A stretch of DNA of 64,000 bases. It comes from Rotaria socialis. Lineage: Eukaryota > Rotifera > Eurotatoria > Philodinida > Philodinidae. The translations under genes and the position numbers were made by a program. Below are positions 49,304 to 62,258 of this stretch, piece after piece. Positions within the stretch are counted from its first letter, which is position 1; every line of letters begins with the position of its first letter. The DNA is taken from assembly GCA_905331475.1 (NCBI GenBank), contig CAJNYU010000552.1, positions 1-64,000 on the forward strand, in the 5' to 3' direction. Under the pieces are notes generated by a model that was given only the letters and a program-made list of their open reading frames with translations, ran no database searches and had not been told where the DNA came from.

Positions 49304-52300
49304 GCTACTGCAGGTGATCAGGGCGTATCAAACATATATAATATCACGTTTACATCGATTCAAGGCGCATATAAGTAGAAGAAGAGAAAAGAGTAAAAAT
49401 TGGAGACACGGGAAAAAATATCAAAATATGATATTAGACGAAGAGAAAAGAAAAAAAACTAAATATTGTCTGTTTTTTTTTCGTTATGTTTTTTTGTTAC
49501 AAGCACGGATGATTGGCGCATCTTTTTCATATAAACAAATGTTTGCAGCGCATGCTTCATTATCGAATACATAAATCCTTTGAATGAAGACCGCGCTGAC
49601 TTCTGAAGAAACAACGAATTCAATTGGCTAGTCTTAACGTTTACTTTTCAGCAATCGGCTAAATCGAAAATTAAACGAATAATAAAACAATAAATATGTG
49701 TCAAGTAAAAATGTGAAACTATTTCCACCGACGCATAATCGAGAAAATATATTTCTCTAAAACTACCTAATATAAAAAAAAAGACGAAATAGAAGTAGAC
49801 AAGAAAAACGTAACAGAATATTTCTTTTTTTTGGAAGAAAAGTGATTGTTAATTTTTATTCTGAAACGATTCAAAAAGACGCTTTTGATTTGTAAGAAGT
49901 GAAACTGTATTGAAGAATATTTTTCAATTATGACATGGAGGCGTCATTTTAAATCTCATAACGTATCGGATCTAGTACAGCAAAAATTAAGTTTCTTCGA
50001 GATATTATTCTCGTTAGTTCTGAATCGCTTAAGAAAATCTTAAATAGAATTATTCTCATAACTTTATTGACATTCGATAAACGTTGAGTAATTAGTATAT
50101 TCGACGATACAAAAAATCTTGATGATTTCGTGCAGATGAACATTATTAGCCGACAGTAAAATTTATATACTAAATATATAGTTCATTATATTTTATAATT
50201 GTATCGATTGTAGCTCTTCCATATTTCAAATAGTTTATTAATTTTACGGCAATTAAGAAGAAGACTTCAAGCGAAATCAACATTACATGAAAAGTATGTT
50301 CCCACCGTAGTTCTTATTTGACAAAATCAATCAAAAACAGATGCAACGGTTCGAATATGTTCTAAAAGTTGGTTACATGAAACAAACCCTTATATCATAC
50401 AAAACAAATTATTTTTTTCTAATTATCGCTATGAATAGATCGAAGCGGACCCCAAGACAATAATTAAAATGCGTACCAATAACAATCCTAAGTTCAACTT
50501 GATTGTACATATGCATTGCAAATCTCCATCATAAGGTTTTGGATTGTTTGTATTAAAAATTAATTTTTTCATGAATATATGTTTTTTAGTGATTTGATTC
50601 GTCGAAAAACTATTCTTAAATATAAAAACTAATATCCATTTTTGTTTAAATCTATCATACAAGGAGTTACTCTGCTTTTTATAATAATTCAAAATATTTT
50701 CTATGTCAAAATAAATCCAGAAAATATTCGTGTTGCGTAGGATATTGGTAATGGAAACACGGAAAATGAATGATTACTTAAAATTATATTCATAAAAGCA
50801 AGAAAGTCGCTATTAGAGAAATTCAATCCTCAAAATAATATCGTTCGATGTTGACTCAGACGATTCGTATAGCATTTCTCTGTCTCTCTCTCGCAAAGTA
50901 ATATTGTATTTAAATGTACAATGAGCTGGATATCAAATTGATGTTGATGATTCTCATTTTCATTAAACTTCTCTTCAAGTGTTCACAGGTTAATTATAGG
51001 CTGAGAATATTCGTTGTGGATAAACCGATGTAATAGATGTTTTTAGATTCTTCTTGAGTTGAAAATATTGCCATACATGTTAGAAAATGCTCCCACCCAT
51101 AAAAATTGCGAAAACAGCCATTAGAGAAATTATGCTTATCATGAAGTTGTACCACAAAGAATATTATTATCATGAAAATATCTCATCACGTAAAAGACAA
51201 CCATATTGCTTAATTAATTTTCGAATGTCTGCACTGAAAAGCATAACTAGATGAGTTGATGAACGAACTTAATAGAAAATGATTCCACATGAAATGCAGT
51301 TGCTGTTCAAAAGATTCTACTTTGAGATAGGTATTAAAGGTAAAGTTGCTATTAAAACATTTATGAACCAATTGCAAATAATATATACAAGTCAACGGAG
51401 TGGATACTGATATTTATATAAAAAAAATGTAAAAAAACACACAACTTAGAGCTTGTACTGAATATAAATAGCAATAGAATCCCAACAATGCAGCACAGGT
51501 AGAAAACAAAGTTTGAAATACAATCTGGTGCATCCCATGGCCAGTCTATAGATTAATATTAGCGATTGATATGATCAAGGTTAAGATTAAATGTATGAGT
51601 GTAGCCGTGTACGTTCTATATTAGAAACCTATTGCAATATTGTTTCGTAACGATTTCACGTAAGTGATTCTTTGACATGCTTGATCTGAAATAAATGACG
51701 ACCAATTGATCAAATATACAAACAAAACTATTCATGAAAATCATTTCAGCTTATGACAATTTCATCAAATAAAAGCAGAAGAAATCTAGTAGAACATAAC
51801 AGAGATCGTTCAATTCATATGAAATTGTAGGACCAATATATATTTTAGTACGGAAAGATAGTTTGAATATTTCACACTATGATCTATTAAACGGATCAAA
51901 ATATCCATACAGCAATATAATTAATGATAGCAAGTAGGAACGATGTCGAGAATAAAGGAATATATTTATTCAAATTTTTTTAGAAGATACAGTATCTTAC
52001 GATATTGCAAAGTTTATATTTCAATTCCAAGACACATATTTTCTGAAATAAAAAATACATCACTATTTGAAAATAAAAAGGCTTTCATAACAAGCAAAAA
52101 TATATTATTATTTAATTTTTTTTAAAAACCCCTTGATGAAATACGAATCTATCTTCCGATTTAGACACAACCATGCCTTCAGATTTCTTTTATAAGTTAT
52201 GTTAGCCAATTTGCAATAGCGCTATTAGATATTGTATTTGTTTTTAAAATCATATTCCTCTTATTACACATTAGCAGTGACATAATATTTCTAATGCACT

Positions 52301-52734
52301 TACGTGATAATATGTTTTTGAATTATTGGCGTTGCGATCGATATACTTTGCAATACAATGCATTAGGCAATTATAAAAATGCATGTTTGAAGTCACGGAA
52401 CTATTATGGCCAGTTCATTTCTATCATCATTATAAAAGTCGCAAGAATTGATAATACACCGATGAACGCCGTATGATAAGCTTTGGCGATTATTGCAACA
52501 GAAAGTGCGTCATTGGATAATAAAATTACATGAAGAGAAAGAAAGAAATTACTAAGGTGGGAAAAAGCCTCGGTTGAAAAGCACGTGTGAAACAAGAGCG
52601 AATATATATATAAATATATATATATATATATTATTCAATCAGTGATGCGTACTTTCCTTGTGATGCGTGTTTTTTATTAACGGCGTTAGCAGACATATGA
52701 CGATTCATTTTTCTCCATTGATAGACACCGTTAG
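49304..52734. other. Gene-poor stretch upstream of peroxiredoxin-like gene
   Basis: About 3.4 kb, AT-rich. Open frames here have random-looking composition. A (TA)n tract lies at 52602-52632, about 100 bp before the next start codon. Nothing else supported. Confidence 0.4.
52602..52632. repeat. (TA)n microsatellite in the upstream region of the peroxiredoxin-like gene
   Basis: Direct reading: TA repeats with one AAA interruption. Confidence 0.85.
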
Positions 52735-53646
52735 ATGTCTTTGCCACGTATTGGTAAACCTGCACCCGAGTTCAAAGCGCAAGCAATAGTGAATAATAAA
52801 TTAACAGAAGTATCATTAAGGGATTATAACCGAAAATACGTTATTTTACTCTTTTTTCCAATGAATTTGTAAGTAGACTATTAACAGCGTAGACAATAAT
52901 TGAATAAATATGTATATTTGTTTTTAACATATCTAATAGTTACATCGTCCCAACAGGTTTGCTTATAAAAAGAAACTTTAACTATTTTTGAATATTTTCA
53001 TTGGCAGAGTTAATTGCATTCAATGATCATTTGAAAGATTTCGAAAAAATTAATGCCTATATAGTTGCTTGTTCAATTGAAAGTCATTATAATTATTTAA
53101 AATGGTTTGCATATCTATTTTGTATGCTCTTTTATTGTATTTTGGTTTTCGTACTTTAATAGCTTAACTGTGCCACCTAGACAAGGTGGAGCTCATGGTA
53201 TTACAATTCCATTAATTGCAGATAGAAACATGGAGATATCAAAAAAATATGGTATTCTCGATGAAGAACATGGAATTCCCTATCGGTTTGTTTTTCAATA
53301 TTTACTTTTGAATAATAATGATCATTTTGTCATTACTATTGTTAGAGCAATGTTTATTATCGATGATTCCGGTATTCTTCGTCAAATTACTATCAATGAT
53401 TATAGCGTAGGTAGAAATGTGTTGGAAACTCAGCGGTTAATTGCAGCTATTCAGGAATCGAATAAACTTCATAAAAATTCAACAAAATCAGATTTTCCCG
53501 AAGGTAAACAAAGTTCACATTTTCTATGTATTCAAGTAACAAGATTTGTTTTTTCTTCTTCAGTGGGTATGCCATTACCTCCTCATCAAAGACGTACAAC
53601 GTTAACGCTTGCCGAGAGGAATTTTCGGCATCAAATTACTGAATAG
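52735..53646 (+). CDS. Peroxiredoxin-like protein lacking both catalytic cysteines
   Basis: Six exons: 52735-52868, 52940-52956 (17 nt), 53008-53104, 53163-53285, 53346-53503, 53564-53646; 203 aa, the usual typical 2-Cys peroxiredoxin length. The fold is clear: RIGKPAPEFKAQA (5-17), YVILLFFPMNF, PTELIAF, SHYNYLK, QGGAHGITIPLIAD, YGILDEEHGIPYRAMFIID and ILRQITINDYSVGRNVLET. In active enzymes the loop reads PLDFTFVCPTE; here it reads PMNFYIVPTE, so the peroxidatic Cys and the Thr of PxxxTxxC are gone. The resolving-Cys motif (EVCPAGW) is replaced by KNSTKSDFPEG. All five introns are 49-71 nt with GT..AG ends and the frame is intact, so this looks like a maintained gene rather than a pseudogene. 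It cannot be a conventional peroxidase; a chaperone, regulatory or structural role is speculation. Confidence 0.8.
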
Positions 53647-54708
53647 TAGTAATATTACAACGAATATTTTACCTGAAAAAAGCGAATTTTTCTTTTGTCA
53701 CTAATCAATACAATATATATTCTATGGCATATTAATATTTGAATCGTGTTGAATCAATGTACGACATAGAATAATTATATAGATATTTTATTGACGTTAC
53801 TTTTTTTGTATGATATGAAATTCGCAGATATTGCTTGCTTTGTTGAATCAAATCTCTGTGAAAAAATTAATGTGAGGATTCAACCTAAGAAATATTTGGT
53901 AAAACACAAACAAAAAAATATTTTAATGAAAACTAAAATTCATGTTCATAATTTTCGACTTAAGGCTTTGTCTATGATTCTTTCTACAAGCTACATATAG
54001 AAGACAAACCTAAAAAGGTCAAGTATCGAGCATGATTCGGAAGTAATATTATCAGGTCAAAGTCAATTATTACTAATTTTGATTTCGTTCAAATATCAAC
54101 GTTTCAAAAATGGTTTATTGAGGACACGGTCAAATTTGAAATAATAACAAGCTATACTCTCTAACTGTTTTCAACGCTCCGATCAAGTAAAAATGAATTT
54201 TCAACACTATCTAATAAAGTATCGCGTAAGTCACAGAGATCCAGACATAAACATAAATTGCATTAATATTATTCGAACGATAGGACAAGAATGTCAAGAA
54301 TAATTAAGGAAAATATTAAATGCATCAGCGCATAGATTATTTTATGTTTATATTTATATTATTTGTGTTGTCTGCAAAAAACATTCGGTTGAAAATTATT
54401 ATTTTTTGGATTATATTCGATAGAAAAAATTGATCGAACAGTAACTTACGCATGGACCTTTAGTGTATATTATTTTAAATAACAACTATCTAGATGATTT
54501 TTATCTTCTTCTAAGAAGTACTTCTTTATTTACAAATACATACATAATATGTTATCTTTCTTCTCTCCATAAACCAATAGAGGAATGTAAGAAAAAAAGA
54601 AAAACATCTATTCTATACATATGCAGGTAAAAGTAAGTCGGAGAAAATACAGATTTGTTGTCAATATGTTGTTTCTTTTAACATAAAAATTGTAATCAGA
54701 AACAATAT
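53647..54708. other. Intergenic stretch between convergent genes
   Basis: 3' flanks of the peroxiredoxin-like gene and the class B GPCR gene. No supported feature. Confidence 0.4.
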
Positions 54709-57700
54709 TTATTTCAATGATTTATTATCGGCGGAAAATTTCGGTACGAGTTCTTTTAAATCATGTCCATCACTTTTCGATCGTACATGATAATTCGTAG
54801 CATCATTACGCGCGATGGATAATTCAGAAGGCGACAAAGTTGGTGTTGCTCCACCAGAAAATGGTGATTGGTGAATAGTAACATCGTTTGCATCGCTCAA
54901 TAATGCTTCATTTTCATTTTTCATAACAATCGTATCACATGTCAACCCATCAATATCAATTGTACTTTTTGATGGACGATCTCGTAGAGACACAGTTGTT
55001 GTTACACCCTCTCCATCATTGTCATCAGATAATAAATTCGTCTGAATAACCGGCGCTATTTCTTTTTCTTGAGTCTTCAGTCCAATAGATAATCGTTGTT
55101 GTGGTCCATTGACTTGTTCTAATATTTCGTTGGTATTCTTATTCTTATCATTGCTTTTATTACTTGAACACGGACAAATAAATGCAGAAACGTTTCTCCA
55201 ATAGACTTGACTCTGATTTAAAACCGGTGATGGAGAATAGGTTACTGTTGTACGACATTTGCCATTACGATTTTGATTTGATGAATGACGGCGACGATTC
55301 AATGATATACGAAAAACGGATAAACGTGTTGATAAGGTTTCACCAGCTGAACTACGTCGAAGAGCATCATTACTTGATAATGTGCGTTGAACTTGTCGAA
55401 GAACTTCTGTGCGAATCTCCGTATTGAAATAAAAATAAATAAGTGAAGTGAAAAAACCCTGAAACAACAAAAAGACAAAACTCAATTGATGATTATTCAT
55501 TGTGTTTCAAATTTACTTGTAGATCACCAAAAACAGCTTTAAACATAACAGCAATATAATACCATACGGTATGACCTTGATTTTTATGATGAAAAACCCA
55601 CATAACAAATAATGAATGAAGACCAAATAATGGTATTAATATAAGTATTGATTTTATAAGATGACTAAAATCATGAACCAATTATTTTATTTCAATATTC
55701 ACCTCACAGTCAAGTCACGTTTTGATACTCTCATACTACAGAAATAAAGCACTGATCTGTACTCAGTTAAACTTAGAATGACGCTAATAAAATTAGATTT
55801 TCTATTCAGTGAAGATTTTCACACAATAGAATTCTTACCCTAACGAACATTAGTTGAATAAGATCTGGCAGTTTTCACGTTTCTTTTATTTTTCTTTTAA
55901 GTCTATCATTTTTTCACGAATACTAATTTTAGTAGAACTAATTATTTTAATTTAGTTTCACTTAACCTATCTTAAATTGTCTAGGATAAAGCTGCTTTGA
56001 GTCATACGTATAGTAAAGATTCTCAGTGGTCATCAGCAATGAAGTTCGATATTCATTCACGAAAAATTACAATGAAAAAACAACTGTACGAAGTGGACAG
56101 CTCTATCGAAATTTAGGCTCAACCCGCATACGAGGAACATCCGTTTTCAGTTTGGCAAGTATCATCATATTAAATTCTTAAAGGCATTTCAAATACAAAC
56201 CAAAACCCAATCCACCAAACAAATAATCTTCTAATTGTAATGGAGGAGACAAAAGTTGTTTTGTTTTTTACTAACCGATTTGCAGTTCTATTTGCCGGAA
56301 CATAATTTGATCGATATTTTGTATAGAGAAGTCGAACAAGAAATAGAAATATACCAAAATTCATAAATAAATAGAATGCATACGGAACATAAAAGAAATA
56401 ATAAAAATATGTTGTATTATCAGCTTCTAACCAACATGTTGATCGATGTTTAAATCTATCTGTTAATATATGTGATGCAATCCACATTGACAACCAAATC
56501 AATGGACTTAACCAGCCCCATAAAGCGAACACTGTACAGCCACGATCACGAAATAAATGACTCGTTAATGCTGTAAATAAGAACATCGCTTCACAGAATA
56601 CAAACGTCTGCGACACAGCATCTGTATACCAAAATAAGGATGCTAATACACGACAACCGATAACCTTAATTTAGAAAACAATTTGGAAAATCAAATTTTC
56701 TCAAAAAAAATATTTACATGAAATAAATTTGATGATTTTGAAATAATTTCTATATTTCCGCATTTATCACGGGTAAACCTTATCATCGAATATGTATAAC
56801 CGCCAATGATCAAGTGTATGAATACAAGTTTAACAATCGAACGAAGGATAAAAGCAAGGAAAAGATGGATATGAAGCAGGTTTCGGGGCAAATGTAGCCG
56901 TCTAAAGGTTAGAAAACATCGACATAAAAGCGGACATTTATTATAATTACTAGAAATATTAGATATAGGGGGTCTACGCGTTGGATAAACACGTTGGTTT
57001 GCATCAGGTGGGTTAAGACGAAAAAGTTTTACATAAAAATAAGAAACATACTTGATATTTATCATGCATAATATAGCTATTGTCAACGATAGAAGAGATA
57101 AACTCAAACTCATTGTTTCAATCATAATACTAATTGAATTAAACTAAACAACAACAGAAAATTTTTAAAAAAGTCTTTCATTAAATATTTCTTTACTTTT
57201 ACAGGGCGACCATCGCCAATGCATCTGTCACATTGAATATCAGATGAAATCGGCATTGCCCAAGTTCCATTATTTTGACAGAAACGTTGTAAAGTACCTA
57301 ATTATATTATTTGACTTTTAATAAACATAAAAAAAGACAAGTCTAACTAACAATTTTCAATGCCATAACGAACACCATCATAGAAATGATTTAAACCATG
57401 ATCATATTCTATTGTAGCAAATGCATATGAACCGCTCGGTGCTGCTTTCCAACAAACACGATTATCTTCATCGAAATCATACGGACATGAATAACTATCT
57501 GAATGGAATCATTTTATCTTTTTTTTCAAAATAAAAATAGAGAAATCTAATCTACTAGGTAATTTGTTGATAGAACTGAATTGACGACAACGTAGATATT
57601 CGAAGAAGAGTTTGTCCGGTGGAGGCAGCATAGGCTAGAAATAATTTTATGTTTCACAGAATAACATCAGCAAATCAGTAAATTACTTTGTTTGAAACCG

Positions 57701-59107
57701 TATTATTACTCGGCATATTGCTTGTTTTAATTGTCTTAATGAAAAAGTTTTGTATTTTGAAAGATGCTTTTTTTTCTTCGTCAAATGATAAGCACGTCAA
57801 TTAATATAGAAAATGTATCTAACAGTTGCTTGGAATGTTATTCTACTGCAACTATCAGTCATTTATAATATGTCGATGCATTTCATCAAGCTAATCGCAT
57901 TTATTACGATAAATAAGTAAATCTGTGTCTGAAATAGTCAGACGAATTCCAGAAATAACTACAAAATGTATATTTTTACTATTCTCATAGAAAACAATTC
58001 CGAATAGATTCAATTCTATGAATAACTCACATTTTGAAAAGCTAAAAGTACATAAATTAGTGAAAATAACACCATTGACCAATAGTATTTCTTTTAAATA
58101 GTCTATAAACACTAGGAAATATAAACAGAATTCGCTCGGAAATATTAGGCAAAACGTTAATATCTCACCGAATTAGTTTTCAGACGCACTAATTTATTCT
58201 TAAATGACTTACACTTATATAGAAAGATATGCAAATGTATTGTTGCTTCCAATATTTATAGATCTCTCTGTTACGAATGAATCATAATATATATCGATGC
58301 CGCCCTTTCGTTATTTCCTCTCAGACGTAAAAATTAGATTTATGATAACAGAAGAAAAAAACGCAACGTCGTTTTCTTCTTATGTATAAGCAACACACTG
58401 AATAATCGTTTCGATTTAATATTCGACGATAAATTTTTCGTATTAAACTTGATCCATTTTTTGTCTCATATATGAGTTCAGAAAGTAAAAAAGAAGACAT
58501 GTTTTATGAATGCCAATATCCATGGCATGCTACTCTCAACCTGATCGACTGGCGAACTTTGACTTTGTGTTGCATGCAACTATTGTTTGCTTTTTATCTA
58601 ATATAAATACATACTGTCTTTTCCGATAATGCTGCTTTGATGTACTTCTGAAATTCGATAACTAATCTTATTCTATATGTCAATATTTTTAAATGACAAA
58701 TAAAATATAACAAATCATTTTTCTATTTTCTACTATATACCTTCATTTTATCTTTAATTGATAATTTTAATGTTGTTGTTGCTGTTGTTGCTTCCGTTAT
58801 TGTCTCATTCTAGAATAGAAATTAGCAAACAAAGTTCTTTTTGTATTTTAATTATTAATTCATGAATACTATCTGTTTTGTTGTTTAAAAAGTAAACACC
58901 TCCTTGATTCGTGAAAATTTCTATAGGGCAGAAACAAATGTAGTCGACTATTTTCTGTCGAGATAAGCTACTAGGTTTTTGTGTTTTATCATTTATATTG
59001 ATTATTACCAATAAAACAAAATAATTTATATGATTTACCTGTGCAACGATATCTTGTTCTGTGAATTGTAATAGAACGATAATCGTTAATGTCAAATATA
59101 GAAGCAT
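54709..59107 (-). CDS. Class B (secretin-family) G-protein-coupled receptor
   Basis: Ten exons, minus strand: 59039-59107, 58741-58809, 57687-57734, 57556-57634, 57352-57498, 57203-57297, 56718-57143, 56276-56664, 55517-55664, 54709-55458; 739 aa in unbroken frame. The signal peptide (MLLYLTLTIIVLLQF) is followed by a Thr-rich linker and a hormone-receptor ectodomain with seven Cys, including YSCPYDFDED, VCWKAAPSG and RFCQNNGTW. Seven membrane helices follow from about residue 172; hallmarks are RLHLPRNLLHIHLFLAF (TM2 start), GCRVLASLFWYTDAVSQTFV, GWLSPLIW, CWLEADNTTY, HLIKSILILIPLFG (TM6) and GDLQGFFTSLIYFYFNTEI (TM7). The cytoplasmic tail is unusually long (about 220 residues) and Ser/Thr-rich. 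It should couple a peptide ligand to G proteins at the plasma membrane. Which subfamily (PDF, DH31/calcitonin, DH44/CRF, PTH) is not decidable by eye. The long intron at 55665-56275 contains a short open, splice-bounded stretch (RRLFVWWIGFWF) that I treat as intronic. Confidence 0.85.
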
Positions 59108-60352
59108 TATAATATCTAAAGAACTCTATACTCTTCTTTCCTCAAAGATCAAAAAATAAAAACGAAGCAACTTTTCACATGATTCTTTTTTAGTCTTGAT
59201 GATAGTTATACATGTAAGAGGTAGTTGGTGTCAATTACGCATCTGCCGAGCGAAACATACAGACTTTGTTATTCTGTTTTTCTATCAAGTGATTCTTCTT
59301 TTGTATTTAAGAAATAGAATGTGTGTGTGTGTGTGTGTGTTACACCCACTAAGTCAAAATATGAAGAAATCGTTGATAATTGGCATGAAATATGAATACG
59401 TTTGGTGTGTTTAGTTCTACTGTTTTGTACTCAAAATACAATACATTCGAGCTATGATAAAAAAAAGCGAGCGAACAGTAATTTAAGAGTTGTGAATAAA
59501 TATCTGTTTGCAACAGCATTACTGAGTGTCATAAGGCAATACCAAAAAAAAGCACCGAAGAGACTTTGCGGTTAATAGAAACGATCTTTCATTTAATACA
59601 ATCTATTTCAACACTCCAAAGCAATCGGGTTATCTTGTTTGGTAGAAAAAACAATCAATATTTCATTAAATGATGTCATAGAAGATAGTTACTGATAAAG
59701 ATAGCAAAAAAAAATCAAATTTTCTTATTCATGTGAATCGATGATCTATTAAACCAAACATAGATTCAATATTTTTCAACGGATATAATACGGTCAGACT
59801 TTAAAATCTGTTTTTCTCTTGATCAACTAAATAATAAATTTCGTATTGCTTCCATTTGCTAAATATTTAATTCGACAGGCATTAAATAGTACAATAATCA
59901 AAAGAAAAAGAAAATATTTCTATTAGATTTATGTATTAAACATTTTTGTATCGTTTATTTTAGCTTGTTCGATGCTGTTCAGCGATAGTAAGACTAAACT
60001 GACATGAATGTCTTTTGCATTCTACTTAGTATGCCATTTAATAAATTTTTAGATGCTCGATATAGAAAACTGGCAGCAGGAGAAGGAAAAAAGAAATGGG
60101 GAAAGTAACCAACTTGCATTTGATTCGATGTGTATGTGAGCAGCATGATGATGAACGTCGAATAATGTATTACGCATGGGAAACAGACAGTGAAACAGCG
60201 AAGAAAGGTCTCACAAGAACGTTTTTCTTCCTTCATGCGATTCGATCTATTTGATATTTGATGTCAGTTCTATTGCTGCACAAAACGAGGTCACATACGA
60301 ATATATCAAAGATAAGACGCTACGATCAAAACAAGGAAATAAATGCAATGAA
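59108..60352. other. Divergent intergenic region
   Basis: Lies between the GPCR start (minus) and the two-TM gene (plus). It contains a (TG)n microsatellite at 59320-59341. The open frame of the following gene extends upstream to 60251 without an ATG; an AG at 60256-60257 could be an acceptor for an unseen 5' exon. Confidence 0.4.
59320..59341. repeat. (TG)n microsatellite
   Basis: Direct reading: about 11 uninterrupted TG units. Confidence 0.9.
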
Positions 60353-61171
60353 ATGCATTTTATCCATCCAAGAACAAGTCTGTCCATTGAAATTGCGACA
60401 CCAAAATCATTATCATCTCTATCAAACACCAGCAGTATTAAAATAAATGCTTTCAATACTAGACTCTATAGTCTATCATTATTCTATCAATATATTAGAA
60501 AAATGATAGCTCAACATTCGCTTTACATTTTGGGTTTAATTAATCTTATTCTAGCGGCCATAGCTATTATTTGTGTCATACAAGCGGAAGATGATCCAGC
60601 ATATTTTTCGCTTGTCTATGTTACAATAAGTATATTCATTTTTTATATGGGCACAATTATTTTTATTATTGTATTACAAGTCATACAAACATATAAAGCA
60701 CACAATAAAAAAAAATCATCGTCAGCGTCAATACAATCGCCATTGCTAACACCAAATTTAATTAATCGAATAAATTCAGTTCTTGTTGAAAGTATGACTA
60801 CGAAAACACAACCTAAAACAAGTCTATCACGTAGTCAAACACTACCATTAACATCATGTTCATTAAATACGCATCAAACATCGTCAAACTCATTGTTATC
60901 ACCGTCATCATCAACTAAAGAGTATAAACAGTTAACAACAATACCGACAGATCGTTTAGCTTTATTACCTAAATATAATCAATCGATTATGCATATGCCG
61001 AAAAACTATCAATCATTCATATTGACCAACAATGACGAATTATGTGAAAAAAATGAAGCAACTACTGATAGTGACACAAAAACTGATTTATCACCGCTTA
61101 TTAAACCGATTCCAATTCGATATCATGGGAATACGAAAAATCCTAAACCGAGAATTCAATTTTTAGATTAA
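60353..61171 (+). CDS. Two-transmembrane protein of unknown function
   Basis: Starting at the first in-frame ATG, about 272 aa in one exon; the frame stays open upstream to 60251, so a spliced N-terminus is possible. Two hydrophobic helices (about residues 57-76 and 87-111 from this ATG; YILGLINLILAAIAIICVI and VTISIFIFYMGTIIFIIVL) are separated by a short acidic loop (QAEDDPAYF), a hairpin topology. The remaining 160 residues are polar, Ser/Thr/Asn-rich and probably cytoplasmic, ending KPRIQFLD. AATAAA-like signals follow the stop (about 61180 and 61260). Family not recognised. Confidence 0.6.
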   Translation: MHFIHPRTSLSIEIATPKSLSSLSNTSSIKINAFNTRLYSLSLFYQYIRKMIAQHSLYILGLINLILAAIAIICVIQAEDDPAYFSLVYVTISIFIFYMGTIIFIIVLQVIQTYKAHNKKKSSSASIQSPLLTPNLINRINSVLVESMTTKTQPKTSLSRSQTLPLTSCSLNTHQTSSNSLLSPSSSTKEYKQLTTIPTDRLALLPKYNQSIMHMPKNYQSFILTNNDELCEKNEATTDSDTKTDLSPLIKPIPIRYHGNTKNPKPRIQFLD

Positions 61172-62258
61172 TAAGTCAATAAAAACAAACATGATTTTTC
61201 GTGTACATTAACAAGCTCAATTCAAAAGTTTTTAGTCATGAATTTACAAATATTGTTTAAATAAAAGAAAAATATTGCATGAGAGGCGAATGCCTCTTGA
61301 ATTTTGTGTGTTTAAGTAAGTAGAAATTTAGTTGTTTGACATGATGTACTTGACAATATTCACGAATTCAAGAAAATTATCTGATAGACTTCATCAATTA
61401 TTCTGCATATATCTTCCGTCAAATGAGTTTCTATAAATCTCATGCCATAACATTTAAAAATTGAAGGATTAGACATGCCAAATTCTTTTTTTTCTTTCAA
61501 GCAAAAAAAAAACGAAAAACGCAAGTGTTTCACTATGCCATATCTTGTGGCTAGTTTTCTTGCACAAAATAAAGATCAAGTACTAACTAAGCTACCGTGA
61601 CACAGTTACTATAGACGCACTCAGAGCAATAGCCTCCGTGGACATTCAAAACTATTGCAGAATATATTCATCGTTGTTCATCAGAAGTAGACTTTTTATT
61701 TTGTCTATTGTTAGAAAATGCTGTGAACATCGTTTAACTGAAGTCTCGAGAAATAAAATAAATAATTCATGTACTTGATAACGAACATTTATTACTCTTC
61801 AGTCTGGTATCATATACCAATAATGTTTGTTGCAGTCTGTGATAAGAAGACGAGTGTTGTTTAACTATCTGTCACGGCCAGTGACCTTACATCGATCATA
61901 TCCGTCTAAGTCTCTGATGGGGCATGGCGGGAGGATGTTACCGACACATCAATTATGGTTTGTCATAGATTTTGACGTTTCCCTAATAATATCTATCGTG
62001 GTATTTACCCTAGTATCGTGATTGGATGTTATTTTGGACAATATTCAGTTATATTTTAATTAATAACTTACCCTACTTTGAAGATTTTAAAATATATGTA
62101 TTAAACTGTAAGGATTTCGAATAAAACAAACACTTGTTCAACGAGTACTGACACTGATCAGACTTTTCTTTTATGACGAGAAACTTGATCATAAGACGTA
62201 TTGATTATAGTGATTTACTTATTTCAAAGATCGAGTTCTTTTTCTAAGCGAATTTTAT
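61172..62258. other. Intergenic stretch with one possible small exon
   Basis: Mostly AT-rich with no supported gene, apart from the exon candidate at 61837-62021. Confidence 0.35.
61837..62021 (+). other. Possible exon of a small mitochondrial membrane protein
   Basis: A good acceptor (TTTGTTGCAG, ending 61836) opens 61 codons to a TGA. The product begins SVIRRRVLFNYLSRPVTLHR and continues SYPSKSLMGHGGRMLP, then a hydrophobic helix (WFVIDFDVSLIISIVVFTLV). An Arg-rich acid-free start plus one C-terminal helix is typical of small respiratory-chain subunits. Base composition is less AT-rich than the flanks. No ATG-bearing first exon could be fixed upstream. Family not identified. Confidence 0.3.

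Noticed and set aside
53200..53640. Peroxiredoxin-like locus as a plain pseudogene
   Set aside because: Six exons join without stops or frameshifts, splice sites are canonical, and conservation outside the cysteines is high, so a maintained gene is more likely at present.
56170..56232. RRLFVWWIGFWF segment as a receptor exon
   Set aside because: Joining exon 8 directly to HLIKSILILIPLFG gives the canonical TM5-loop-TM6 order of class B receptors; including the segment would end in a stop. Kept only as a possible alternative exon.
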